DNA of 64,000 nt from positions 496,001-560,000 of the forward strand of contig CAVPDS010000007.1 in the NCBI GenBank assembly GCA_963702695.1. Reading direction: 5' to 3'. Both the position numbers and the translations under genes were made by a program. The notes below the pieces were generated by a model, which saw only the letters and a list, made by a program, of their open reading frames with translations, had not been told where the DNA came from and did no database searches. Below, piece after piece: positions 25,732 through 35,685 of the stretch. The DNA comes from VAZQ01 sp963702695 (lineage in GTDB: Bacteria > Pseudomonadota > Alphaproteobacteria > Rhizobiales > Xanthobacteraceae). Within the stretch, counting starts at the first letter, position 1. Each line of letters opens with the position of its first letter.

Positions 25732-27484
25732 TCAGCCGCCGCCGGGCTTCTTGGCCTTGTCCGCTTGTGCAGCGGAGGACGGATCGTCCGGCAGCCCGTT
25801 CTTGATCTTGTCCTCGATCTTCGCGAGGTCCTGCGGATCCTCGGGCTTGAGGTCGCGCGCATGCGCCCATTGGAATTTCGCCTCAAGCACGCGCCCGACC
25901 TTCCAATAGGCATCGCCCAGGTGGTCGTTGATGGTGGGATCCTCGGGCTTGAGCTCAACCGCCTTGTCGAGTTCTTTCACCGCGTCGTCGTAATTCCCGA
26001 TCCGGTAATAGGCCCAGCCGAGCAAATCGACGATGTACCCGTCGTCGGCGCGCTGCTCGACCGCGCGCTTGATCATGTTCATGCCTTCGTCAAGATGCAG
26101 CCCCTGGTCGACCCAGGAATAGCCGAGATAATTGAGGACGTGAGGCTGATCGGGAAACAGCTCGAGCGCCTCCTTGAGATCGGCTTCCGCCTTCGGCCAC
26201 TGCTTCGAGCGCTCGTAGCAGATGCCGCGGAAATAGAAATTGACCCAATTAGATTTGTCCGGCTTGCCGAGGGCAGCGATGCCCTTGGAATACACGTCCG
26301 CGCATGCCGCAAACTGCTTGCGGCCGCGAAGGATGTCGCCGAGTGCCCGGCTCGCCTCCTGGTCGGCGGGGTTCTCGGTGATCAGCTTCTCCAGATCGGC
26401 CTTCGCCTCGTCGCTGCGGTCGAGCGTGTCGAGATCGAGCGCGCGCTGGACCTGCGCATTGCGGTACATCGGCGATGTCGACGGCACCCGGTCATAGGCC
26501 TTGATCGCGAACTCAGGCTTCTTCACGCCCTCATAGAGATCGGCGAGCGAGAGAAGCGCCATCGGATGCTGCGGCACAAGATAAAGCGCGAGCTGGAGGT
26601 AGATGAGCCCAAGATCCTCACCGCCGCGCCGGCCCAGTGCCGCGCCGAGGCCGTACAGCACTTCGGCTGCGCCGGCCTGCGGATTGTCGGCCAACGGAGC
26701 CAGCCGCTTGCCGGCGTTGAGATCGGCGATCGATTCGGTGATCAGCGGATGGCGCGGGAGCACCTCGTCGAAAGCCTTGTAGACCTGCAGCGCTTCGTCC
26801 TTGTTGCCCTGGCGCGCCAGGAAGCCGCCGTAGGCCTGCACCACGCGCAGCGCCGTCTTGTCCACGCTATAGGCGTGCTCCAGCCGCTTGGCGGCATCGC
26901 GCTTGTGGTTAGCGAGTTCGAGGATCATGCCGGCGTGGAGATCCTTGAAGATGCCGTACCAGTCGGGACCGGTCAGCTTGTCGATCGAACTCGACCGCGG
27001 ACTTGGCCTCGGTCGGGGTGGCCTGCGTCCAGGCCGCGAGCAGGGTCGCCGCCAGATCGGTGATCGGCCCACGCACGGATTGGCCAAGCTGCTGGCGCGC
27101 GACGGAGTATTGCTTCTGCTTGATGGCGCGCACGCCCAGAACCAGCCGTGCGATGCGGTCGGTCTTGTCGTTCTGCAGGATGCGGTCGGCAAGCCGGACC
27201 AATTCGTCGATCTCGCCGCTGGCGAGCACGGCCAGGAACGCGCGGGTCAAAAGCTCATTGTTGCGCGGATCGGCCCGCAGCGCCGCCCGGTAATAGGAGG
27301 CGGCGGCCCCGGCATCGCGCTCGATCCCGGCGTGACGCGCAGCCAGATAGTTGCCGGCGACCGAGGATCGGGAGAACAGATTCGGCGCCTGGGCGGAGGC
27401 GGCAGTCGTCAGCGCCGAACCGGTGAGGGCGAACGCGGCGGTGGCGGCTACCGCCGCCCGCCGGAATGAAAAGGATTGGATCAC
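25732..27484 (-). pseudogene. Tetratricopeptide-repeat protein, signal-peptide bearing; frameshifted as sequenced
   Basis: Two overlapping frames form one TPR protein of about 583 residues. The 5' part starts at GTG 27484 (VIQSFSFRRAAVAATAAFAL, a signal peptide) and runs to AAWTQATPTEAKSAVE; the 3' part resumes at SIDKLTGPDWYGIFKD and ends KAKKPGGG. The join needs removal of one base at 26988/26989, where the plus strand reads CGAACTCGACC for an expected CGACTCGACC. At least eight TPR-like repeats are visible (for example LLGWAYYRIGNYDDAVKELD). It is probably an intact gene misread. It lies 8 bp upstream of ispE. Confidence 0.82.
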
Positions 27485-27730
27485 GGGTCTGTCAACTCCA
27501 TCTGGCGGACAAGCCTCGTCGGGCGGGCCGCAGGGGCGCGAGAATGGCTTGTTTGCGTCCGCCCCGCAAGGACGCGCTCCTTTAAGCCAAGCCGGCCTCC
27601 ATTGAAAGCTCTGATATGGCGGTATCGTGGCCGGAACATTGGGGTTTTGGCAGCCTTTTCGCCCCTCCGCGATCACAAATTCGGAGGGAGGGAACACGCA
27701 GCAGGCAAATCAGCGCGCGAGCGCTGACCC

Positions 27731-29383
27731 TCACATATTCGGATAGTTCGGGCCACCGCCGCCCTCGGGCGGAACCCAGGTGATGTTCTGGTTCGGGTCC
27801 TTGATGTCGCAAGTCTTGCAGTGGACGCAGTTCTGCGCGTTGATCACGTAGCGCGTGCCGCCTTCCTCCACCCATTCGTACACCGCCGCCGGGCAGTAGC
27901 GGGCCGATGGGCCGGCGAAGACGTCGTGCTCGGAACTTTTCTGCAGGGCCGGGTCCGCGACCTTGAGGTGCGGCGGCTGGTTCTCCTCGTGATTGGTGTT
28001 GGACAGGAACACCGACGACAGCCGGTCGAAGGTGAGATTGCCGTCCGGCTTGGGATAGACGATCGGCGTCGATTGCGTGGCCGGCTTGAGCGTCGCCCAG
28101 TCCGGCTTGCCGTGGCGCAGCGTCCCCAGCAGCGAAAACCCCGCCGTACTGGTCCACATGTCGAAGCCGCCGGCGGCGATCCCTCCCAGGGTGCCGAGGC
28201 GCGACCACAGCGGCTTGGCGTTGCGCACCCGGAACAGGTCGCGGCCGATATCCGAGCCGCGCCACGCGTCCTCGTAGCGTCCAAGTTCGTCGTTGGCGCG
28301 GCCGGCCTTGAGTGCTTCGGCGACGACATCGGCGGCGAGCATGCCGGAGAGCATCGCGTTGTGGCTGCCCTTGATGCGCGGCACGTTGACGAAGCCCGCC
28401 GCGCAGCCGATCAGCGCGCCGCCGGGAAACACGAGCTTCGGAACCGATTGGTAGCCGCCCTCGGTGATCGCGCGCGCGCCGTAGGCGAGCCGCTTGCCAC
28501 CCGCGAAAGTACCGCGCACCCGCGGATGGGTCTTGAAGCGCTGGAATTCCTCGAACGGCGAGAGGTACGGATTCTCATAGTTGAGATGCACCACGAAGCC
28601 GACCGACACCAGGTTGTCGTCGAAGTGATAAAGGAACGAACCGCCGCCGGTGCGGTTGTCGAGCGGCCAGCCGAAGGAATGCTGCACCAGCCCGGCCTTA
28701 TGTTGCTCCGGCGCGATTTGCCACAGCTCCTTGAGGCCGATGCCGAATTTCTGCGGCTCGCGCTCAGCGTCGAGGCCGAAGCGCTTGATCAGCGTCTTGG
28801 CGAGACTGCCGCGCGCGCCTTCGGCCAGCAGTGTATACTTCGCGTGCAGCTCCATGCCGCGGGTGAAGTTCGCGGTCGGCGCGCCATCCTTGCCTAGTCC
28901 CATATCGCCGGTGGCGACACCGCGCACCGCGCCGTGGTCGTCGAACAATACCTCGGCGGCGGCGAAGCCCGGATAGATCTCGACGCCCAGCGCTTCCGCC
29001 TTGACCGCGAGCCAGCGGCACACATTGCCGAGGGAGGCGATGTAGTTGCCGTGGTTGTTCATCAGGGGAGGCATCAGGAAATTCGGCACCCGCAGCGCGT
29101 TGCTGGCGGACAGCCAATAGAACCGATCCTCGCTCACTTGCGTCTTGAGCGGCGCTTCTTGGTTGCGCCAATCGGGAAGTAATCGATCAAGCCCGATCGG
29201 ATCGATCACCGCACCGGAGAGGATATGCGCGCCGACTTCGGAGCCCTTCTCGACCACGACCACGGTCGCATCAGGCGCAACCTGCTTGAGCCGAATGGCG
29301 GCGGCGAGGCCGGCTGGCCCGGCACCGACGATCACCACATCGAACTCCATCGCCTCGCGGGCGGGCAGTTCAGGCGTGGCCAT
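27731..29383 (-). CDS. Electron transfer flavoprotein-ubiquinone oxidoreductase (ETF-QO)
   Basis: 550 residues, full length. FAD-binding VVIVGAGPAGLAAAIRLKQ at the N-terminus, ubiquinone-binding region in the middle (GKRLAYGARAITEGGYQSVP), and a C-terminal 4Fe-4S site with RYCPAAVYEW and NAQNCVHCKTCDIKDP. It passes electrons from ETF (acyl-CoA dehydrogenases) to ubiquinone at the inner membrane. ATG 29383 follows AGGAGGAA. The 14-bp overlap with the upstream small gene implies co-translation. Confidence 0.96.
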   Translation of the reverse strand: MATPELPAREAMEFDVVIVGAGPAGLAAAIRLKQVAPDATVVVVEKGSEVGAHILSGAVIDPIGLDRLLPDWRNQEAPLKTQVSEDRFYWLSASNALRVPNFLMPPLMNNHGNYIASLGNVCRWLAVKAEALGVEIYPGFAAAEVLFDDHGAVRGVATGDMGLGKDGAPTANFTRGMELHAKYTLLAEGARGSLAKTLIKRFGLDAEREPQKFGIGLKELWQIAPEQHKAGLVQHSFGWPLDNRTGGGSFLYHFDDNLVSVGFVVHLNYENPYLSPFEEFQRFKTHPRVRGTFAGGKRLAYGARAITEGGYQSVPKLVFPGGALIGCAAGFVNVPRIKGSHNAMLSGMLAADVVAEALKAGRANDELGRYEDAWRGSDIGRDLFRVRNAKPLWSRLGTLGGIAAGGFDMWTSTAGFSLLGTLRHGKPDWATLKPATQSTPIVYPKPDGNLTFDRLSSVFLSNTNHEENQPPHLKVADPALQKSSEHDVFAGPSARYCPAAVYEWVEEGGTRYVINAQNCVHCKTCDIKDPNQNITWVPPEGGGGPNYPNM

Positions 29384-29702
29384 CGGTTCCTCCTGAAAGG
29401 GTATGCGCTGAACCTTCGCACAATTCCTCTGCGCGTGCTCGCGCGTACGCCCACGCGGAGAATTCGACCTTGGCTGCGCCCGCGGGCGCGATGACGGACG
29501 GGTCGTCGCCGAACGATGTATAGTAGTCGTACAGTTCCTTTGTCGTCATGCTGGGCCGATAGCTTTCCAACAAACTGGCGTCCACGAGTTTCCGGCAAGC
29601 GGCGATTGCATCCTCCGCGGTGGCAAAAATGCCGAGTTGCCAGCGTTCGTCTTCGTCCATGAAATGAGAGTTTTCATCGACCATGACCGTGTAAGGAGAC
29701 AT
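29370..29702 (-). CDS. Hypothetical protein (110 aa) overlapping ETF-QO
   Basis: Starts at ATG 29702 (MSPYTVMVDENSHFMDEDER) with AGGTGA upstream. Small alpha/beta protein with an acidic N-terminus and the segment LGIFATAEDAIAACRKLVDA; the style is that of small conserved proteins of Hyphomicrobiales with no assigned role. Overlaps the ETF-QO start by 14 bp on the same strand, so likely translationally coupled to it. Confidence 0.72.
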   Translation of the reverse strand: MSPYTVMVDENSHFMDEDERWQLGIFATAEDAIAACRKLVDASLLESYRPSMTTKELYDYYTSFGDDPSVIAPAGAAKVEFSAWAYARARAEELCEGSAHTLSGGTDGHA

Positions 29703-29766
29703 CGGCGTCACCTGCCTGAACCCGGGACTTGATGTATAGGCTCCCCGCACTAACCTACAGCCATTC

Positions 29767-30615
29767 ATGACCCCCGACCGCAACAAGGCCGTGCGCGAAC
29801 TCCTCGCCTTCTACCTGGAGGCGGGCGTGGACGCACTGTTGAACGAAGCGCCCGTCGATCGCTTTGCCGATGTGGCCGCGCCGCCGTCAGCGGCGCAAGC
29901 CCCGACTTCACCCGCCGCTGCGCGCAGGTTTGAACCGGGCCCTGCCCCCGATCGCCTGCGACGATCCGGGGCTCCCGCGGGGGAAGGGATGCCGATGCAG
30001 GCGCCGATCTCGCCCGACGCCGCGGCGATGGCGGCGCGCGAGGCGGCGCGCAGCGCGGCGACGCTCGACGACCTGCGCGCGATCCTCGATCGGTTCGAGG
30101 GCTGTGCGCTGCGCAAGACTGCGACCCAACTCGTGTTCGCCGACGGCAACCCGAAGGCGCGGGTAGTGTTCATCGGCGAGGCGCCGGGCCGGGACGAAGA
30201 CCTTGAGGGACTGCCGTTCGTCGGCCGTTCCGGAAAGCTGCTCGATCTCATGATGGGCGCAATCGGGCTTGATCGCACCTCGGCCTACATCGCCAACATC
30301 ATTCCCTGGCGGCCGCCTGGCAACCGCACGCCGACGCCGCAGGAAACCGCAACCTGCCTGCCGTTCATCCAGCGTCAGATCGAGCTGGTCGACCCCGACA
30401 TCCTGGTGTGCATGGGCAATCCCTCCACGCAAACCCTGCTCGCGGTGCGGGAGGGGATCACCAAGACGCGCGGCCGCTGGTTCAAGTTTCATACCGGCAC
30501 GCGCGAAATCCGCGCCATGCCGACGCTGCATCCGGCTTATCTGTTGCGCTCACCGGCGGCGAAGCGGCTCGCCTGGCGCGATTTCCTGGCGATCAAGAAA
30601 GCACTGGCGGGCTGA
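29767..30615 (+). CDS. Uracil-DNA glycosylase, family 4 type
   Basis: 282 residues. The first ~95 are Ala/Pro-rich and probably disordered; the catalytic domain follows with ARVVFIGEAPGRDEDLEGLP, PFVGRSGKLLDLMM, IANIIPWRPPGNRTPTPQE and the C-terminal MPTLHPAYLLRSP. Cysteines at CALRKT and CLPFIQ fit Fe-S cluster ligands of this family. It removes uracil from DNA after cytosine deamination. Only 64 bp separate it from the divergent small gene, so the promoters must be compact. Confidence 0.93.
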   Translation: MTPDRNKAVRELLAFYLEAGVDALLNEAPVDRFADVAAPPSAAQAPTSPAAARRFEPGPAPDRLRRSGAPAGEGMPMQAPISPDAAAMAAREAARSAATLDDLRAILDRFEGCALRKTATQLVFADGNPKARVVFIGEAPGRDEDLEGLPFVGRSGKLLDLMMGAIGLDRTSAYIANIIPWRPPGNRTPTPQETATCLPFIQRQIELVDPDILVCMGNPSTQTLLAVREGITKTRGRWFKFHTGTREIRAMPTLHPAYLLRSPAAKRLAWRDFLAIKKALAG

Positions 30616-30630
30616 GGCCGGCACCGAATA

Positions 30631-31593
30631 TCACTTCGCCATCCCCGCAGTCTTCGCCACTTGCCCGAGCGTGTCGTATTCCTCGCGCAGACGCTTCGCG
30701 AGTTCCGCGGAGGTACTGCTCATCGGCTCGGAGCCCTGCTCCACCACTTTCGCCTTGAGGTCCGGTGAGGCGACTGCCTTGACGACCGCGGCGTTGAGCT
30801 TGGCGACCACCGTCGCCGGCGTTCCCGCCGGCACGAAAATGCCGGCCCAGCCGACGGAGTTATAGCCCGGCACTGTTTCCGCCACGGTCGGCACATCCGG
30901 CAGCACGGCGAGTCTGGTCAACCCGCCGGTCGCGATCGCCTTGAGCTTGCCGGTGCGCACATGCGGCAGCCGGCCGGCGATCGGCGCAAAAGTCCATTGC
31001 GCCTCGTTGTCGATCACCGCCGTGATGGCAGGGCCGCCGCCCTTGTAGTGGACGACCTCGGCATCGACGCCCGTCATCGCATTGAACAGCACCCCGGCGA
31101 AATGGCCCGCGGTGCCGGCGCCGGCGGTCGACATCTTGAGCTGATGCGGTTTCGCCTTCATCAGCGCGACCAACTCCCTCACGTTCGACACCGGCAGCGA
31201 GGGATGCACCGCCAGCAGCGTCGGATTGATCGCGTAGAGCGAGACCGGCTCGAAATCCTTGAACAAGTCGAACTTGAGGGTCTTGTCGATATGCGGCAGC
31301 AGCGCCAGCGTTCCGGCCGATCCGTAGGTCAGGGTGTAGCCGTCGTTCGCCGCCTTCGCGCCCATTTCTAGGCCGGGCGCCCCGAACAGATTGATGATCT
31401 CCACCCGCTGTCCCAGCGCTTCGCTCAGTTTCGGCGCGAGGATGCTGGCGAGGATGCCAGTCGCCGAATCCGGTACTTCCGGAACCATCAGCCGAATCGG
31501 CTTGTTGGGATAGTCAGTTTGCGCGGCGACAGGCGATGCGGCGGCGGCGAGCGCGGTCACGACTGCGAGCGCGAACTGTCCTGCGGCTTTCAT
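30631..31593 (-). CDS. TctC/Bug-type substrate-binding protein
   Basis: 320 residues from ATG 31593 with GGGAGGG upstream. Signal peptide ends SPVAA, followed by QTDYPNKPIRLMVPEVPDSA. The usual NRxGAGGxxGx loop is altered (IINLFGAPGLEMGAKAANDG), which marks it as a divergent member. It lies 52 bp after the tyrosinase gene on the same strand, with a 25-bp palindrome in the gap. Orphan binding protein; ligand unknown. Confidence 0.9.
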   Translation of the reverse strand: MKAAGQFALAVVTALAAAASPVAAQTDYPNKPIRLMVPEVPDSATGILASILAPKLSEALGQRVEIINLFGAPGLEMGAKAANDGYTLTYGSAGTLALLPHIDKTLKFDLFKDFEPVSLYAINPTLLAVHPSLPVSNVRELVALMKAKPHQLKMSTAGAGTAGHFAGVLFNAMTGVDAEVVHYKGGGPAITAVIDNEAQWTFAPIAGRLPHVRTGKLKAIATGGLTRLAVLPDVPTVAETVPGYNSVGWAGIFVPAGTPATVVAKLNAAVVKAVASPDLKAKVVEQGSEPMSSTSAELAKRLREEYDTLGQVAKTAGMAK

Positions 31594-31607
31594 CTTTCCC
31601 TCCCGTT

Positions 31608-31632
31608 TATGCTTTGGTTGGACCAAAGCATA
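31608..31632. promoter_or_regulatory. 25-bp perfect palindrome upstream of a TctC gene
   Basis: Arms TATGCTTTGGT and ACCAAAGCATA (11 bp each) flank TGG. It is AT-richer than surrounding DNA and ends just upstream of the ribosome-binding site of the TctC gene, in the 51-bp gap after the tyrosinase gene. It could be a dimeric-repressor operator or a short attenuating hairpin. It lacks a T-tract, so a terminator is less likely. Confidence 0.5.
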
Positions 31633-31644
31633 CTCCGGGTCGTG

Positions 31645-33225
31645 TCAGGATTGCAGTAGCTCGACCGCGCCGATCCGCGGCGGATCGGGATCGGGGGGAA
31701 CGAACTCGCCGCCCGAGGCCTGCGGGAAACCGCGCCGCACGATCGCGACTGCGAGGCGGCGCAGGTTGATGCCAGAGCGCGCGAGGTCGCGGATTGCCCG
31801 TGTCGCCTCGAACGCGATCGTCGCCCCCCCGCTGACGGCATGATCAGCGCCGCCATGTCCCCCGCCGCGATGGGCGTGCGCGACAGCGCCCGCACCGCCA
31901 AACTCGGCGAGGGAGCCTAGCCGCGCGCGCGGGGCGGTGCTTTGCCGATCGGCGACCAGGAAGACGTCGTACGGCGGCGCGCCGTCACGGGCCACAACAT
32001 CGCGCAGCACGACGCGCAAGCGTGCGGCGGAATCCGCGCGCAGTGTTCCGGCGCGCCCGACCGCGGCGAACGCAAGCCGGCTTTCCCGATCCGTCAGCCG
32101 CTGGCCATTGGCGCGCGCGAGCACCGTCGGCTCGGTCGGACGGGCGCGCATGAACCCCTTTGACCTCAATCCCCCTGCCGGCCCCGCACCGGGCGCGAGC
32201 GCGACCAGGGGCGGTCGCAGATCAAGCTCCTTTTCGCGTGGCGGATCATCGTCATAGCGGTAGCCAAGTTGGAATTGAGTATCGAGCACCTCGGCACCCG
32301 ATTTCTCCTGATCCTCGCCATTCTCGTCGACGAACTTGAATTTCTTCGTCATCCAGACTTCGTCATCGAGCGGAGAGATGCGACCGCGCGCTGGATCGGT
32401 CCATTTCGCCCACAGGCGATCGATGTTGGCGTGGTGCAGCCAGAAGATCGGATCGCGGGCGGCTGTCTGCGGCGAGCCCATGTCACCCGCGAGTCCGATC
32501 GATTTGTGGACGAGGTTGTGCGGCGCGGCCTCGATGCCCCCGGCGGCGATTTCATCGAGCGGATTGGTCGTGGCAATGCCGCCGAAAGTGTTCTGGGCGT
32601 CGAGCACGTCGTCGGTCGAGAAGCGATCCAGCTTCATCGTGTCGGCCACGTCACGCGAGACATCGCCGAGACCGAGCAGGCGGCTGTCGATATAGGCGAG
32701 TCGAATCGCGCGGGCCAACGGGTTGCGCCGCCTCGCCGGCGGCACCGGCGGGTTCGCCGTCAGTTCATCGCCATCGGGAGCGAAAGCGGCCGGCAGCGAT
32801 GCCTGCTGCGGGTCCTCGTAGCGCCAGTAGGGTAGCGCGAGATCGGGATCGCCCGAGGCTTTGCGCAGGATGCGTTCGAAGTAATAGAGATACATCCGGT
32901 GCCAGTTGAGGAAGAAATAGTTCCGGTGCGGGCATTGCTGCCAATAGTGGGCGAGCGGCTTGAGCGGGTCGGTGATCTCCTCGTCGGCGATGTCGTGGAT
33001 CGCCGCCTGGAAGAGCCAGCTCGTCTTGTCGGTCATCGGCCGCTGCATCATCACGTCGACGCCGCGCCGCAGCGAATCGATCATCGGGCTGTTTTCGCGG
33101 ATGAGATCGCCGATCGAGCGGCGCACCTGCAGCGTTCCCTGTGCGTGCGCGGAGCGTCCACGCAGGATCGCGGCGGCCGCGAGCGCGGCGCCGCCGCGCG
33201 TGAACCGCCGGCGCGAGAGCATCAT
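31645..33225 (-). CDS. Tyrosinase-family copper oxidase with Tat signal
   Basis: 526 residues from ATG 33225 (GGAGGGGAG upstream). Twin-arginine signal SRRRFTRGGAALAAAAILRG predicts folded export. Copper site A: His about 77 (AAIHD), 100 (CPHRN) and 109 (NWHRMYLYYFERIL). Copper site B: HNLVHKSIG and FWLHHANIDRLW. This is the type-3 copper core of tyrosinase/polyphenol oxidase. The ~220-residue C-terminal part is beta-rich with a His-rich stretch (HAHRGGGHGGADH), reminiscent of plant polyphenol oxidase tails. Natural substrate unknown. Confidence 0.93.
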   Translation of the reverse strand: MMLSRRRFTRGGAALAAAAILRGRSAHAQGTLQVRRSIGDLIRENSPMIDSLRRGVDVMMQRPMTDKTSWLFQAAIHDIADEEITDPLKPLAHYWQQCPHRNYFFLNWHRMYLYYFERILRKASGDPDLALPYWRYEDPQQASLPAAFAPDGDELTANPPVPPARRRNPLARAIRLAYIDSRLLGLGDVSRDVADTMKLDRFSTDDVLDAQNTFGGIATTNPLDEIAAGGIEAAPHNLVHKSIGLAGDMGSPQTAARDPIFWLHHANIDRLWAKWTDPARGRISPLDDEVWMTKKFKFVDENGEDQEKSGAEVLDTQFQLGYRYDDDPPREKELDLRPPLVALAPGAGPAGGLRSKGFMRARPTEPTVLARANGQRLTDRESRLAFAAVGRAGTLRADSAARLRVVLRDVVARDGAPPYDVFLVADRQSTAPRARLGSLAEFGGAGAVAHAHRGGGHGGADHAVSGGATIAFEATRAIRDLARSGINLRRLAVAIVRRGFPQASGGEFVPPDPDPPRIGAVELLQS

Positions 33226-33320
33226 CGGAAATCTCCCCTCCGCTTTCTTCTCTTCTCCCCGCTGGGGGAGAAGAGGCGCGCATCGCCAAGACCGCGCGCA
33301 TGCATTCGGCCGTACGTGTT

Positions 33321-34094
33321 TTAGCAAAACTCCGCTACGGCGGCGATCATCCGCTCGATGTCCTCAGGCCGCGACAGGCGATGATCGCCGTCCTTGACCA
33401 AAGTGAGCACCACGTCGTCGCGGGCAAAGCGCGCGCTGAGTTCGACCGCATGCTGCCACGGCACATCCGGATCCTGCACCCCCTGCAGGATGCGCACCGG
33501 GCAGCCGGTTTCGATCATGCCGCCGAGGAGGAGATGATTCCGCCCCTCCTCGATCAGGCCGCGCGTGATCAGATAGGGCTCGGCCGAATATTGCGACGGC
33601 CGCGTCCAGGCGCCGTTCTGCTCGAACTCGCGCTTGACCTCCGGCGGGAAGCGCTTCCACATCAGTTCCTCGGTGAAGTCCACCGCGGGTGCGATCAGGA
33701 CGAGACCGGCGACGCTGGCCGCCGGATGGCGGTGCGCGAGCGCGCGAACCAGCAGCAGCGCGAGCCAGCCGCCCATGGAGGAGCCGATGACGACCTGCGG
33801 CCCGCGGCAGCATTCCTCGAACACGGCACAGCTTTCCTCGAGCCAGCGGCCGATCGTGCCGTCCGCGAACGCGCCGCCGGATTCGCCATGGCCGGAATAA
33901 TCGAACCGGGTCAAGGCGCGGCCGTGGGTTTTCGCCCATTGGTCAAGCGCCACGGCCTTGGTGCCCTGCATGTCGGCTTTGAATCCACCGAGCCAGAACA
34001 GTCCGGGCGTCGCTCCGGCGCGGTGGCGGACAGCGATCGGACGCGTGCTGGCCGCGGTTCCAACGGGCAGGGATTTCAGGCAGGGGTTGTGCAT
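33321..34094 (-). CDS. Alpha/beta hydrolase
   Basis: 257 residues. Nucleophile elbow VVIGSSMGGWLALLL (Ser), DYSGHGESGG before it, acid in LQGVQDPDVPW and His in VKDGDHRLSRPEDI. Closest in style to ABHD10/BEM46-like serine hydrolases or carboxylesterases. No signal peptide. Upstream of the tyrosinase gene on the same strand, with a 95-bp gap, so co-transcription is possible. Confidence 0.88.
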   Translation of the reverse strand: MHNPCLKSLPVGTAASTRPIAVRHRAGATPGLFWLGGFKADMQGTKAVALDQWAKTHGRALTRFDYSGHGESGGAFADGTIGRWLEESCAVFEECCRGPQVVIGSSMGGWLALLLVRALAHRHPAASVAGLVLIAPAVDFTEELMWKRFPPEVKREFEQNGAWTRPSQYSAEPYLITRGLIEEGRNHLLLGGMIETGCPVRILQGVQDPDVPWQHAVELSARFARDDVVLTLVKDGDHRLSRPEDIERMIAAVAEFC

Positions 34095-34177
34095 TGCGCA
34101 TTCACTCGATGGGCTGTCTGGCCAAGCGCTTTCCGGTTCAAGGAATCGGAAAGCGCTCTACTGCTTCTTGAGTAAAC

Positions 34178-34222
34178 GCATTTTCTGGCGGAAAACCTAA
34201 GTCCACGTTTTCCGGAAAATGC
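34178..34222. repeat. Inverted repeat in intergenic region
   Basis: GCATTTTC(tgg)CGGAAAAC and GTTTTCCGGAAAATGC face each other across about 12 bp. This AT-rich element is of the type often scattered between genes in Hyphomicrobiales. The 199-bp gap between the divergent hydrolase and glycosyltransferase genes contains nothing else recognisable. Confidence 0.5.
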
Positions 34223-34293
34223 TTTAGTCCGAGCCGCACCACAGTGTTTCGCCGCATGCCGTCACGGAAAGCAAGGGCGCCGCTCAAGCCGGC

Positions 34294-35532
34294 GTGGCGC
34301 CGCGGCTTTCGCCCCGGATCGCACCCGTGAGCGATGTCCGTCCGCGGCGCGTTCCGCCTCGCACGCTGGCGGGCGCGACCATCCTGCAGATCATCCCGGC
34401 GCTGCGCGAGGAGCCGAACGCCCGCAACGCGGTCGACGTCGCGCGCGCGCTGCTGCAATCGGGCGCCCGGGCGCTGGTGGCGGCCGCGGAAGGCCCGCTC
34501 CTGCAGGAACTGCGCGCCCATGGCGCGGAATGGATTCCGCTGCCCAATGCCGGCCTCAGCCCATTCCGGCTCACCCGCAACGCGCGCCTGCTGGAGCAGC
34601 TGATTGCCCAGGAGCGGATCGATATCGTGCATGCGCAAAGCTCGGGCGGGGCGTGGAGTGCGCGCATGGCGAAGCGGGAAATCGCGGTCTGGCTGGTGAC
34701 CACGCTGCCGGATGTTCCTGTCAATTCCGGTCTGGGCTCGATCCTGGTGAGTTCGCTGGCCCACGGCGACCGGGTCGTCACGCCCTCGATCTACGCCGCC
34801 GAGGCGCTGATGGCGCGGTACGAGATTTCACCAGACCAGGTTACCGTCATCCCGCGCCCAATCGACACGGCGGCCTTCGACCCGTTGGCGGTCGCGCCGG
34901 GGCGGGCCGCAGACCTGCGCGCGGCCTGGAAAATCCCACCCGGCGCGCGGATCGTGCTGGCGCCAGGCCGGGTCGCACCCTGGAACGGGCAGATCGTGCT
35001 CCCCGACGCCGCGCGCGCGCTGGTCGATGCGGGCTGGCGTGACTTCGTCGTGGTCCTGGCCGGCGACAACTACAGCCGCCGCCGTTATGCCCGCGCGGTC
35101 TTCAAGCGCGCGCGGGAGCGCGGGGTGGCGGATTTGTTCCGCCTGACGGGGCACTGCCACGACCTGCCAGCCGCCTATGCTGCGGCGGACGTGGTGGCGG
35201 TGCCGGCGCTCAGAGCCCCGGTGTTCGGGCGGGTGGTTGCACAGGCGCAAGCGATGGCGCGGCCGGTGGTGACCACCAACGTCGGGATGCTGCCGGAATA
35301 CGTGGTCGCCCCGCCTCGGATGCCGGCGGACCTGCGTACCGGCTGGGTCACCCGGGTGGGCGACCCGGCCGATTTCGCCCGCGCGCTCGGCCTTGCGTTC
35401 TCCCTCGACGACACCGACTACCAGGCCATGGCCGCGCGCGCCCGCCAATTCGCGGACTACATGTTCTCCGCCCACAGCGTCGCGGTAGCGACCCGCGCCG
35501 TCTATACGTCGCTGCTGGCGCGTGAGGCTTGA
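34294..35532 (+). CDS. Family 4 glycosyltransferase (GT-B)
   Basis: 412 residues from GTG 34294; GTG 34327 is an equally plausible start, 11 residues later. GT-B fold: N-terminal LQIIPALREEPNARNAVDVA, DIVHAQSSGGAWSA, then the C-terminal nucleotide-sugar domain with VTVIPRPIDTAAF, LAPGRVAPWNGQIVLPDAA and the EX7E-like region (VFGRVVAQAQAMARPVVTTN). It probably adds a sugar to LPS or a lipid carrier. It stands 154 bp upstream of infC. Confidence 0.88.
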   Translation: MAPRLSPRIAPVSDVRPRRVPPRTLAGATILQIIPALREEPNARNAVDVARALLQSGARALVAAAEGPLLQELRAHGAEWIPLPNAGLSPFRLTRNARLLEQLIAQERIDIVHAQSSGGAWSARMAKREIAVWLVTTLPDVPVNSGLGSILVSSLAHGDRVVTPSIYAAEALMARYEISPDQVTVIPRPIDTAAFDPLAVAPGRAADLRAAWKIPPGARIVLAPGRVAPWNGQIVLPDAARALVDAGWRDFVVVLAGDNYSRRRYARAVFKRARERGVADLFRLTGHCHDLPAAYAAADVVAVPALRAPVFGRVVAQAQAMARPVVTTNVGMLPEYVVAPPRMPADLRTGWVTRVGDPADFARALGLAFSLDDTDYQAMAARARQFADYMFSAHSVAVATRAVYTSLLAREA

Positions 35533-35685
35533 TCCAGGCGACCTGCCTCTCCGTCACCCTCCGACATCAATGGTGTAATATCGGCAACCACCCGCGCGTA
35601 TTCTCGTTGACTTGCGGCCGGTTTGTCCCGATCCTTCCGTCGCCCGGCATCTCGGGCCCGTTGCAACAACACAGGAGAGCTACCC

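Noticed and set aside
25725..25958. N-terminal extension of IspE
   Set aside because: This stretch lies inside the TPR gene in another frame and is Ser/Arg/Pro-rich without IspE similarity.
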